A stretch of 64,000 nucleotides of DNA from Nymphaea colorata (lineage: Eukaryota; Streptophyta; Magnoliopsida; Nymphaeales; Nymphaeaceae), in contig NC_045151.1 in NCBI RefSeq assembly GCF_008831285.2, positions 1,545,544 to 1,609,543 on the forward strand, in the 5' to 3' direction. Below are positions 12,701-22,244 of the stretch, one piece after another. Numbering within the stretch: the first letter of the stretch is position 1; every line of letters starts with the position of its first letter. Both the position numbers and the translations under genes were made by a program. The notes under the pieces were generated by a model. It saw only the letters and a program-made list of their open reading frames with translations. It did no database searches and was not told the origin of the DNA.

Positions 12701-13234
12701 AATTCCCCGCGCGCCTTGTAGGCCTTCCGCTGCGTGTACCTATCCAACGTGTTATCAAACGAGAATAAACACCATATTACTAATGCCTCTTATCCGAGTG
12801 AGATTAAGCAAGAAAATTTAGACACAAAAAACCAAAGAGCAACCCTAGAAGGATATAGAAATTGCAATTGAATCGTCATTTTCAGTAGGTCGCACATGAC
12901 ATCTTTTGATTTTATCTGACAACATAGAATCTTGGGTGGTGGCTGCCCCTGTCCTCGGCACTCTAACCCCAAAATTTGAGTGACGGAGTCCATAGGAAAG
13001 CAACAGCAGTGACTAGTGTTTAGTTATCCATGGCCACCATGCTGGCCGTTTTGACGCGAAAATCGGAATCTTCACTACTCACAAAGCATGTTGCCGGATA
13101 ATGCTACTATCGAAGAGAAAATTAACAAACTCTTTGTGAACAAAAGCACGGGGGAGAACTGAAACCAGCACACCTGGAGGAAAGAAAGGAGAAAATCTGT
13201 GAATCAGAACAGAAGATACAATTGCCGTCGCCAT
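173..13234 (-). CDS. DUF3119-family plastid membrane protein, seven visible exons over 13 kb
   Basis: Coding exons on the minus strand: 13234-13174 (start ATG; 3' end uncertain), 11855-11783, 10173-10091, 7508-7470, 4696-4626, 4519-4405 and 247-173 (stop TAG). Exons 2-7 all have GT-AG borders and join in phase. They give a 151-residue core: PDPDYRIPVVLLG, two short hydrophobic stretches, TTRVRFVFDNEAL, an EESGENVFVGGKNRW stretch, then NWELWWPDFPILVYF, HFFPVIF and NGRQLYDVMVERAG. The W-rich, 'PILVYF' and 'HFFP' blocks match what I know of cyanobacterial and plant DUF3119 proteins, whose function is unknown. Exon 1 reads MATAIVSSVLIHRFSPFFPP, a plausible transit-peptide start in a good AUG context (AACCATGGCG). 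The exon 1-2 junction is unresolved. The strong CAG/GT donor after 13174 leaves phase 1, so an extra small exon is needed; 12962-12901 would fit in phase. Alternatively exon 1 reads on to a weaker phase-0 donor after TTT. Introns hold many repeats; the last one is 4.2 kb. Confidence 0.85.
656..985. repeat. Imperfect tandem repeat, three units, in DUF3119 intron 6
   Basis: Three diverged copies of a unit containing 'aatggatggatggtgaaatt' start near 656, 805 and 925. The first two also share 'aaaaaaggtagaaagtaaat'. Spacing is about 120-150 bp. The array is noncoding, within the 4.2-kb last intron. Confidence 0.7.
986..4404. other. Rest of DUF3119 intron 6: repeats, no gene recognised
   Basis: This AT-rich stretch is intronic to the minus-strand gene. 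I see a two-copy 21-bp repeat (aagtgacaatatgagagtta) near 2645-2690. Stretches near 2030-2120 and 3010-3130 look like retroelement debris (richer in GC, short open frames). The open frame at 1542-1853 (minus) resembles no family I recognise. Confidence 0.5.
5045..5338 (-). other. Unrecognised open frame inside DUF3119 intron 4
   Basis: An uninterrupted frame of about 97 codons lies in the 4697-7469 intron. It continues upstream in the same frame to a possible acceptor near 5375. Its composition looks protein-like (charged, with GPEEASLKKGF and VELFEHPKLYVIV), but I cannot name a family and no adjoining exon is evident. It could be a decayed exon of a captured gene or chance. Low confidence that it is expressed. 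Confidence 0.2.
6733..7141. mobile_element. MITE-like element with ~18-bp inverted ends
   Basis: The left end reads gctaagtcacatcggtac. The right end, reverse-complemented, reads cctaagtcacatgggtac, matching at 16 of 18 positions. The interior holds repeated 'ggtac/gtacc' motifs and a pure (TA)n tract at 6831-6865. There is no coding capacity. It sits in DUF3119 intron 4. No clear target-site duplication was seen, so the class is not assigned. Confidence 0.55.
7568..8173. repeat. Two-copy tandem duplication, period ~302 bp
   Basis: Copy 1 starts at 7568 and copy 2 at 7870, both with 'gactaatttcataaacaaag'. They stay collinear through 'cagtgaatcgaccatgt', 'catatgggcattgcgagaaa' and 'cagatatatataatacacag'. 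A few small indels separate them. The duplication lies just outside exon 4 (7508-7470), in intron 3 of the DUF3119 gene. Confidence 0.9.
8690..9540. repeat. Composite repeat: 'gggtgcgg' ends around an AT-rich fold-back
   Basis: Both flanks (8730-8825 and 9395-9540) are rich in 'ggtgcgg' and 'gcacc' motifs. The middle (8880-9200) is very AT-rich and folds on itself. Its core is a near-perfect palindrome at 9049-9081 with arms gtgaaaaaa / ttttttcac around gcataatatgc. It looks like one short element inside another. No coding capacity. Confidence 0.5.
9730..10083. repeat. CT-rich tract with (TC)n and (GA)n microsatellites
   Basis: A pure (TC)n run covers 9740-9770. A strongly pyrimidine-biased stretch follows to about 9970, and a (GA)n run at 10064-10083 ends just next to the donor of DUF3119 exon 3 (10091). 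No gene. Confidence 0.85.
11200..11353. repeat. Dense self-palindromic 'gtatcgtacgatac' repeat
   Basis: About 150 bp consist almost wholly of overlapping copies of cgtatcgtacgatacg and close variants in both orientations. The open frame across it is a by-product of the repeat. It lies in DUF3119 intron 2. Confidence 0.85.
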
Positions 13235-13634
13235 GGTTGAGTCAGTCGTCTGTCTCTTCCTCCGTTTGTGTCCCTTTTCCTCGTTCTTGTTTTCGCATGG
13301 ACGTGTCTAACGGAAGGGAAGGCGCAAAACTTGTCGCGCCAAACAAAGGAAGAGCGATACGACTTATGGAGAAAATTACAGGATTGCCGTCATTCCTAAA
13401 ATAATCCATCGGAAGCGCCGAACCTCGTTAAAGAAGCTAAAATCTGGAATGGCGTTCTCGTAGATATCAAGACCATTGAGGGCGTAGTGTAAAGATTCTC
13501 GAACGCGCGGCGGAGGTGAGCTTATCTTGAAATGGGGCTTTACCTTCTTTCCCACCACCAAAACTGAACTCGTTTCTTCACTCTTCACCGTGCGCCACAG
13601 TGTCCCATTTACACAGACGCGCACGGTTGCTGCA
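13235..13634. promoter_or_regulatory. Divergent promoter between DUF3119 gene and BSD2
   Basis: The two start codons face away from each other with 400 bp between them, so both 5' UTRs and core promoters must fit here. No convincing TATA box was seen on either strand. At 13335-13343 the minus strand reads TTTGGCGCG, an exact match to the E2F consensus TTTSGCGCS. Sharing of control elements is inference. Confidence 0.6.
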
Positions 13635-16600
13635 ATGGCGAATTGTCTCTTACCAATTCCCGCGAGTACCGCCAGATCTTCTCCCCTGAAGCCAGGTACT
13701 TCTCTATCTCTTATTAGTCTCCGAACTCTCATGTTTTCTCCCTTTTGTGTTTTTTCATTTTTTCTCCCTTTTGTGTTTTTTCTGCATTATCAGACGGTTT
13801 CTTTCCTCTTGGTTCTTCATTCCTTGCTCCCTCTTTAAGCCCCTTTTCTGCTTACATTCTCCTTCGCTCCGTTTGTATTTCAAAGCTATTCGTGGCTACT
13901 GACAACTGAGTTGAGGATAGTTAAACAATTTCATTAAGATGGCATTGAGCGACTCAGGGAATCCAACCGAATGCTAATCATGTTTTTCTTTTCCAATTGT
14001 CCTTCTCTTATGTTATTGTTTTACAGCAATGGCAACTGGGCTTCCCCGGAGCAAATTTCTGGAAGTTGCTGGCTTTAATCTTGGCAGAGTGGTCACTGTC
14101 CGCAAGCCTGAATGCGCGAGAAACACTTCAATTCGGGCGAAGGTTGTTTTGCTTTTTCACCATTGTTTCGGTTTTTCATCCAATAGAAGTCAATTTTCGC
14201 AATTAGCCAATTAAGGTGGTGGTATGTGAGGATTGCTCATGGTTTTCCAAAACTACGTCTGTTGCACGAGTGATCTTGTTTGGCGTCAAATGACTTTTCG
14301 GTTTCTATCATCAATCACATCCCGCACCCACGTCAGCAGATATAAATGTAAGTACTATGTTACAGGCATTTGCAATAATGGTTTGATCTGATTTATACAT
14401 GACAGGCTGCCGACAGTGACCAGCGAACTAAACCAAATAGCATCGTTTGTGTTGACTGTGACGGAAATGGTGAGTTGATCATTTTGTTTCAAATAATCTG
14501 TCATTTAATCATTTGAGACATGTATTACACATGCTTTTGCTGCCCTTCTATTAATTGAGGAACCAAATGTAGGTCTCTTGGTATTGTATAACTGGTGTTG
14601 ATGGATCCTCTCCTCTTTTTATCAACTTAATTTATATAGTATTTTCTCTAGGTGTCTACCACAAGCAGTGGATAGGATAATCATGGATCCGTTGTACTAC
14701 TTTAAAATCATTACTTTTTCTCTATGGTTCAATTTATTATTTTATTATGCGAGACAAGCTGAGTCTAATTCATCAAAATGCTTCGGAAAGTCTTACATGG
14801 AGATATCTTGAGCTGCTGTTGAGAGCTGAGTAATGCATAAGCTTGACTGAGTTTGCTGTCAGAAGCTGAGAATGATTGTTGTGAGATATGAAACTGAGTT
14901 TGCAATTTCTGGTAGTGTTTAATTCCGAGTGTGGATATGAAGATTTTCTTGGGAAGGTTCATATGTGCTGCATGATCTTGTGAAGATCTTTCAGAGCAAG
15001 AAAATTGTCAATCTTCATCTGCAAACTCTTGCTTTAGTGCTCATAAGTCATCACAATTTGCTTTGTCACCTTCCTAGTTCATTAAGCGTTGTTGTTTTCG
15101 TTTTCCAAACTTTGAGGAGATTGGGCACAGAACTGTTAATATAGCTGCTTGAAGTTGCTTGCTTCCATTAGAGTGAATACATCAGCGTGCCTTTTAAAGG
15201 AAAATGTTGAAGCTTTTAAAAAAATACTGATCCATCAGGGTTCACTTCTTAGCTACTTCAATTTGTTGATGTGCCTGAGATGGTCATAAGAACCAGGAAT
15301 GAGTCCAAGTTAGTTTCTTCATTGAAGTGATGCCTTCAAATTTAGGTCTGAAATGATATTGATGGGCAAGGGTGTGTACATGAGAGTTAACACTGTCATC
15401 TGGTCCAGGACAAAATTTTCTTCTATAAAATTAAAAATTTTGATTTAGAAAGTCAAAGGAAAATGATGAGGTTAGTCAGAATATGGAAAGTAAGGTCAAG
15501 TTTAACAAGTTCTGAAAATTTTACAGTGCTCAATTAACAGCCATGTATTGCTTCTACAATGCTTTTGGATTTTCACTTTCTTCTATGGACCATAACTGTC
15601 TTATCTCTGCCATAGAGAAAGGCTTGGATAGTCTCATATTTAAGATTGTAAGAGATATTGATAGCCATTAATAATTGAGCCTCTTGTTGCCTTTTGTCCT
15701 ATGAGACCTAATGATTAGCCTTTCAGGCACCTTTCTTTAATGTTTCTTAATGAAACCGCACCTGGACCGAGTCACTTTATTACTCACCTTCTAGTGCAAA
15801 TTGTAAAACCCTTGCTATTCCCCTGCCCCTAGGGTTATATAATGAATCGGCAAGAGCAAGGGTGGTGCCCATGCCACTCGAACCAGGGACCAGCCACTGG
15901 CCCAAGACAGTGCACCAACCTGCTGATGGCAGCCTGTCCGGCAGTTTTTGACCAATGACACTCGTACATAATATATAAATGCATGACAGCCACAAGCAGC
16001 ATATATGTTGCTTTTATGTAGTCTCTTTTGCAAAGAAGTGAAATTATTCCTGTTACAAGGAATGATGGTCCGTTTCTGTTAATCCTTAATAATTTAAAAA
16101 TATTTTTTGTAAATTTGTTTTTAGACTTTTAGTTACTGTTTTGTATTCAAGAATCAAAGAGTAGTAAGTGTACCTGTTGGACTAAGTTCCACATCTTATG
16201 CAAAGTTATACCTGTCTTGAATGCTCTCATCATGAAGTATTTAACAAGGTAAGGCATGTTCATCCATGAACCAATTGTCACACTTTATTCTACACCTGTG
16301 TTCATCATCTTCTTTTTCTTTCTTTTTGGCTAAGGAAATTCTCATTGACAATTGTTGTATGACTTACTCCTTGTTCCTAACCACTTGTTTAGTTTCTTTC
16401 TCTACTCCAATTTCGTTGTTAAAAGCGATGTCTTTCATGATTGATTCTCTTTGTGTTTTCGCAGTATTTGCTTATTTTTTGTAGTTATTTTTCATAGTTA
16501 ACGAACAATGAATGCACTCTTGTTGATCTGTTTCCTTTTCTTAATGTTAGGTGTGGTGGTTTGCTCACAATGCAAGGGAAGTGGAGTAAATTCTGTTGAC

Positions 16601-17206
16601 CATTTTAATGGACGATTCAAGGCTGGTGCACTCTGCTGGCTTTGCAGGTATGCCTCTTCTGGAGAAAGTGCGTCTGTTGGTTAATGCTTTTGTTGACTCA
16701 TTGGTTGGATGAGTCAAAGAATGGTGCCTAGTAAACTTAAAGCTAGAAAGATTAGTTCAAATTTAATTTGCCACGCTGTTTTTAATCGATGCAGATTTTG
16801 CTAAGCTTCAATATAGCAGTCCAACTTGTCTGATTTGAAGAGAGCAATAATATTCTACATATAACTGGTCAACTTTCTTCAAATTTCCACTTTCTTTAGT
16901 AGATTCTGACATGAGACGTCAGATATCGAAGGACTGCTTTTTATATACATAGATGGCATACAAAGATATTGGCTGATATTGGGGAGATCGTCCCTAATGT
17001 ATGATATAAAACGTGTTTTTTTGAGGAGCAAATTTCTTTACCTTGACCTTTGTAACTTAAGCTAGAATTAGTTGTCTTGCTTGATTTTATGTTCATGGTT
17101 TGATCCAGACTCACCTTTTGTTAACAGGGGCAAGAAGGAGATACTATGCGGTAACTGCAACGGTGCAGGTTTTGTGGGCGGTTTCATGAGCTCTTACGAT
17201 GATTAG
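13635..17206 (+). CDS. BSD2: BSD2: DnaJ-type zinc-finger chaperone for Rubisco assembly
   Basis: Exons are 13635-13695, 14027-14142, 14406-14469, 16551-16647 and 17128-17206 (stop TAG). All have GT-AG borders and join in phase to a 138-residue protein. Residues 1 to about 60 look like a plastid transit peptide (Ala/Ser/Arg-rich, few acids). The rest is a DnaJ-type cysteine-rich domain with four CxxC pairs: C74/C77, C85/C88, C109/C112 and C120/C123, with CDGNG, CKGSG and CNGAG glycines. No J domain is present. The block CKGSGVNSVDHFNG and the end GGFMSSYDD are typical of BUNDLE SHEATH DEFECTIVE 2. In the family, BSD2 binds and stabilises the large-subunit octamer of Rubisco in the stroma before small subunits join. 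Exon 2 opens with an in-frame ATG (AMATGLPRSK) that could be a second start. Intron 3 (2.1 kb) carries a SINE-like insertion. Confidence 0.95.
15755..15985 (-). mobile_element. SINE-like element in BSD2 intron 3
   Basis: Read on the minus strand, it has an A-box-like segment (ttggtgcactgtcttggg) and, ~30 bases later, a B-box-like ggttcgagtggc, the internal Pol III promoter layout of tRNA-derived SINEs. It shares 'ggtggctggt/agtggctggt...ggttcgagt' with a copy near 47515. Its ends are not defined. Confidence 0.4.
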
Positions 17207-17693
17207 ACATGAAAAAGTTGTACACGTTTTGTATGTTATTTTCCTGTAGTTCTTTTCAGCAAAATTGTACCGGTACAACTAATTACAATCCCTCTCTCTC
17301 CCCCTTACTGGAAATGAAATGCCGACGAAGGGGGAAGATCTAGTCTTGGTTCAACAATCTGGGATCCTCTGGTGCAACTGTTGGTTGGTGGTAGTGGTGT
17401 GTTCTTTTGCAATTATCGTTGGCCTTTGAGGCTGTATGATAAGACGTTTGTTTCAGCATTGTTTGAGAACGGGATATCGGAGTTGGTTATTCTAGTTGAC
17501 TTCATCACAAGAATTTGAATGTTTGGGAGAAGGATATAGGAGAGCCTAAAATTTATGGATGGAAACCTGACAAATCCTGTGTTTCCTTTGTAGGTTCCAC
17601 CTTGGAGATGAGATAGTTGTATTTCCCTATTTTAGAATGAAACCGGTAGTATATCTGGCAAGGGCTTTCAACCGTGTTGGCGACTTCTACAAG

Positions 17694-17728
<35 letters not shown>

Positions 17729-19251
17729 CAACTTGTCCTCATAAGCCTAATGCCAATTGGAATCAATCTGATAATATCTTATTTACCTGTTCAATTTGAT
17801 CAGCTATACTAAGTCCTTTGGAGCGCGAGAGAGAGTCATATTTCCCATAAAATTGAAAAGTCCACTACTCTGTCAATACCAATTCTTTTTAAGCGTAACA
17901 TTTGGAAACCTTGCAACTTTTTTATTAGCCGCTCCAAGCATTTGGTCGAAAGTTTAGGAGATTAACAATCCACTGCTTGGAAAAGAAACTCAAAAGGAGA
18001 TTAACAATCCACTGCTTGGAAAAGAAACTCAAATGTTCCCTTCATTCCTCCTGCTTTCAGGGGTTTTGAGTTGTATCAGGATCAATGATGGCAATGGTTT
18101 TCACCAAAAATTTTAGTTGCTTTTGTTATTGAAGTTGAAGGAAAACAGAAACCCTCCAGCTTGGTGATGGCTAGAAAGTGAAGGAACAAGTCGATGACTT
18201 GGATCAGCTTTAACTTACGAGTGGTCGGCACTAATCATCAACTAGGCTTAGCTGAGAGAAAAGGTTTAGGGGGTGTTTGGGAGAAAAAACCTGGTTTTGC
18301 CACAAAACATCATTTCAAGAGTGTTTGGATGACAATTAAACCGGGTTTTGTCAAAACCTGGCTTTCATAAAAGGCCTGCAAAACTTGCTTTCCCCCAGGT
18401 TTTTCAAGTAAGGTTAATGTTTGCCTCTAACCAAAGTTTTTCACTTGTCATTCAAACATCCAAACTAAGTTTACAAAACTGAGTTTTGAACCAGGTTTTT
18501 AAAGCATGTTTTCACAAAACCAAATTTGGATGTGTTCATCATTGATTGCTTTCTAGGGGTTAGTTATCTTTACTATGGCAATTATGTGTTTCTAAGTTTA
18601 TCGTCCACATCAAGCCAATAACACCCCCCACATTTTTCTTTCAAGGACTTCACATTTCCCATATGTAAAGAATTGTCCTACACTTTAGATATAGTTCGTT
18701 TTTTACTCGTTTATATATATATATATATATACATAGTGATTGGTAAAAACCAGACTAATAGGTCAGGGACAAAACCAGTCCCTTCAAGTATGATATTTGA
18801 AATTTTTTTAAAAATCTAACCTTGCCAATATGATCTTAAATATAGGTTGATGCAAAGATATATTAAGTTGATCATTTTTTGGTTTTAATAGTGTCTTTTA
18901 TAATAAGCAACAATGAAAGTCTCACATAACATCAACATTTTGATAATAGAAAAATCAATTTTGCTTTTTTTATATCAAAATAGCTTTTATAAATATATTA
19001 GGATGTTTACATTTTATTCAAAATTATTTTTTAGCAAAAACTAAAGGAGTGTCTGGTTTCTACCAATTTCTCCATATATACACACAAACTAGCTGATCAA
19101 GTTTCAACATCGTGCGTGCTTCATAACCATGAAAGACCCATTTTCAGGGCCAAACAAAGCTTGGGACGCGAGCTGCAAAAAAAATGTTTGTTCCTTTTAA
19201 TAAAAGCTGGGGCTTTCCATTATTACAAAAAAGAGAAAACAAAAGAGAACG
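17207..19251. other. BSD2 3' flank: repeats, no gene
   Basis: It contains a (GA)n run at 17696-17724. A 39-bp unit is duplicated in tandem at 17956-17994 and 17995-18033 (aggagattaacaatccactg...). A probable short hAT-like or fold-back element covers about 18265-18535 (gtgtttgg start; repeated 'aaaacc/ggtttt'). A (TA)n run lies at 18712-18731. No coding signal. Confidence 0.6.
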
Positions 19252-19324
19252 CGCGCCAGGTAGGGGTCGAACCTACGACTTTCTGCTTAGGAAACAGACG
19301 CTCTATCCACTGAGCTACAGGCGC
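19252..19324 (-). tRNA. tRNA-Arg (anticodon CCU)
   Basis: The 73-nt minus-strand sequence folds as a full cloverleaf. The acceptor is GCGCCTG/CTGGCGC (one T-T mismatch at 6-67), with D arm GCTC...GAGC, anticodon arm TCTGT-TTCCTAA-GCAGA, variable AAGTC, T arm GTAGG-TTCGACC-CCTAC and discriminator G. The anticodon at positions 34-36 is CCT, reading AGG (Arg). A-box (TAGCTCAGTGGA) and B-box (GGTTCGACCCC) are intact. No CCA is encoded, as usual in nuclei. Runs of T follow within 10-25 bases downstream, a fitting Pol III terminator. No intron. Confidence 0.95.
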
Positions 19325-19988
19325 CTTTTGTTCATACCGTCTTCAACAGATGATTAATAGCAATTATACAATGCATGGGATGCACATCCACATTCGACCG
19401 GGTACCCAATAGCAATGATCCATAGTCAGTAATGCCTTTAACGAATATAGTTTTAGTTTTCTTAAAGTTCTATAAAAAGCTGGTGAGCTACCTAAAAAGA
19501 AGATACGGTTATGTCTGGGGTTAGGTTTACAATATGAACGAGCTTTTACTTGCTCGTCCATTGCTTCCGAATAATTTGCAAGCGAAGGCTATTCATATGC
19601 AAAATTTCACTTCGACATCTCCTCATACTTTTGGAAGACTTAGACCACCGTTGTAATATATTGAGGAAGAAGTCAGTGGCATCCAGAAAGGTTCAATCTC
19701 TAACAGAATATGCATCACCAATTTACAAGCCATCAAAACCGGATTCCTATCCAGATTTGGTTTTTTCTAATTTTTTATAGATATCCTCCACAAAAAAAAA
19801 AACAAAAATACGTTCGATTTTGAGAATTTCGCATTGAAACGCCTTAATAAGACAGAGAACAAGAAGGCTGTCGAACGAAAAATATTCAAACTTGAGCATG
19901 GTTTTGATGCATAAGTGAAGTTAGATGCTCCTTTTACAAGGTTCTTCTTTTTAATTGAAACTAAGAAGCAAGCAAGGACGGGAGACGG

Positions 19989-20627
19989 ATGGCTACGAGA
20001 ACACGTTTCTTGGTCTTGGTTTCTCTGATTACATTGATCACCGGTTTTGCATGTTCCAAAGCAATATTTCTCTTAAATGATGGGATCCCACCCAAGTTCC
20101 AAATAAGCCTGGGCGGGACACTCGAAAGTCAGGTTCCGGGTCGACTCGATTAAATTTAAAAATATTTTTAATAAAAAATAATATATATATAATTAATTAT
20201 AATAAAATATTATATATATAAATTAATAAACAAATAAAAATTATTAAACCCACCAGGGTTTGTTGGGTCCACCCGAGTCGGCTCGGTACCCTTTTTTTGG
20301 GGCTCAAGCCTAAGCCCGAGTCAGGCCAAATAGTGGGTACCCACCGACGGCCCGGCTTGGTGCCTAGCCTTAGTTCCAAAGCATTCTTTTAAACATATCA
20401 ACCATTGTGATGGCAAAAATTTGAGGGAAGTTGTCAATGAGAGGGTTGAAGCCTGCAATGAACTTATGCAGGGTTGGTTGGGCGAATCAAGCAGTCACAG
20501 CAACAAAGATGAGATCAAATCGACCACTTTTTTTTTTTTCAAATTGGTGAGGTCCCTCTTATGGACTGAAAAACGGGTAAAACGAGTATGCTTGGACGTT
20601 AAAGACGAAGGAAGAAGGGCCGCTTAG
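19989..20627 (+). pseudogene. Broken small secreted-protein gene (signal-peptide ORF), unrecognised
   Basis: An ATG at 19989 in good context opens a frame beginning MATRTRFLVLVSLITLITGF followed by ACS, a textbook signal peptide. The frame runs on for about 15 codons of normal-looking sequence. It is then cut at about 20104 by a 268-bp element. Beyond the element a different frame stays open from about 20381 to 20627 (...EVVNERVEACNELMQGWLGE...). Removing the element does not restore a single frame, so a frameshift or missing exon is also needed. I do not recognise the family. It could also be a real first exon and an unrelated ORF. Confidence 0.3.
20104..20371. mobile_element. 268-bp element ending 'taagcctgggc', 9-bp target-site duplication
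   Basis: Both flanks carry AGTTCCAAA (20095-20103 and 20372-20380). The element starts taagcctgggc and its reverse-complemented end reads aaggctaggc, so the tips are partly inverted. GC-rich ends (cgggtcgactcg, gcccgagtcagg, ggcccggcttgg) flank a central AT-rich hairpin. A relative with the same start lies at 27595-27850. Caution: a third gttccaaa occurs at 20053, so a chance TSD is not excluded. Confidence 0.55.
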
Positions 20628-22244
20628 GCACTTGCAGACTGCCACTCAATAGTATCTCCTGCATCATCACCACATTGGTTGAAGACACTCTTATGAATCC
20701 AGCTGCCTAAACAAATAGAGAGAGAGAGAGAGAGAGAGAGAGGGACAGAGAGATGTTGCGGTAACTTGACCCTACTTAACTTTAAATGGCGTTGGTCCAA
20801 CGGGTTTGGCTTTTTGCTGATTCGGTTGACAGCTGACATAAAACTCACCAGTTTGATTCCCATGCCCGTCCACCGGCCGATGTAAAACGCGGCATAAGCT
20901 TAGGCTCTAGAGGCAGGGTTTTACACCATCAGGTCAGCAACAAAGTTTGGTATTCTAGTTATTTAGGGAAGAAATTCTAGTTATTCTAGTTTCCCAACCA
21001 TCAACAGAGATGGTTGGACAGTTTGTCAAGCTGGGAATCTCTCAACCAAGTCTAGCGTTCTTGGGATCTACTAGTCTTTGCCAAAAGGAAATTCACCATT
21101 TCAGAGATGATGTACTCTCAAGGGGGCGTTTGGAAAAATTGAATACTAATAAGGTTTTTCATGAATCCCTCTCAAAGATTGAAATAGATAAATAAAACAT
21201 TGTGTTAGTGTTCATGCCCCCCAGCGTCTCTTATTGGCTCCTCAACTATACTTTTTTTTTCTTGGCATCTATTTGTCTTTGCTAAAAGCGAGTCCATCAT
21301 TTTAGAGATTATGTACTCTCAAGGGATTGTTTGGGAAAAGAAACACTGACAGAGTGTGTTTGGGAAAAAAAACACTGACAGAGTGTTTCATGAACCAACC
21401 TCAAATATTGGGATAGATTTAACTGTGTTAGTGCACATACCCCCAAGCATTTCTTACTGGCTCTTCACCTGTACCTTTTCTTGGCATCTGCTAGTCTTGG
21501 TCAAAAACAAATTCACCATTTCAGAGATCATGTACTCTCAAGAGGGCATTTGGTTGGGAAAAGGAATACTAGCACAGTGTTTTATAAACATTGAAATAGA
21601 TTCATAAAACACTAGATTAGTATTCCTGCATACAAATGTTGTTACTGGCTCCTCAACTCTACCTCTTTTCTTGGCATTTGCTAGACTTTGCCAAAAGCAA
21701 GTTCACCATTTCAGAGATTACTCTCAAAAGGGCATTTGGCAAAGAACACTAACACAATATGTCCCAAAAACTAACACAATGTGTCTCAAAAATTGAGTAG
21801 ATTTATAGAACACTGTATTAGTGGTCCTGCACCCTAAGCGTTTCTTACTGGCTCCTCAACTGTACCTTTCTGGGAGCGCTGCCTAAAGGAATGGCCGACC
21901 ATGGAGAGAAAGATGCTAACATAGGTACAAATAACATAAATGAATGGTGGAGGCACTGCCCTTTGTGTGATGAGAAAATGTAGCAGTAATAAATAGAAAG
22001 GTTCGAGCTAAGGGGATCATTCAGTTCCTACTGGTAAGGAAAAAAAAAAAAGAACCTTAGATAGTATTAACAGCATATCATGGAAAGAAATAACTTCGAA
22101 TTTACCATCTTTGTACAAAATGCTATGCATAGAGGTATGGACTTCAAAGTTTTTTAAAGCCAGAAGGAACAGAAGAAAGTGAGACAACCTTTCCCATTGT
22201 CATAATTACATTTCAATTAAATCGGACAAAATATGCCCAATGCA
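20381..22244. repeat. HO1 3' flank, with a four-unit ~200-bp tandem array at 21061-21870
   Basis: Units start at about 21061, 21262, 21481 and 21671, each opening with 'ttggcatctgctagtctttg' variants. Each runs through 'caccatttcagagat', 'tactctcaagggg', 'aacactg', 'atagattcataaaacac' and 'ttactggctcctcaactgtacc'. Units are 190-220 bp and well diverged. A (GA)n run lies at 20719-20743. The 'aaacac...ttcatgaa' motif is shared with MITE-like copies elsewhere in the window. No gene. Confidence 0.8.
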
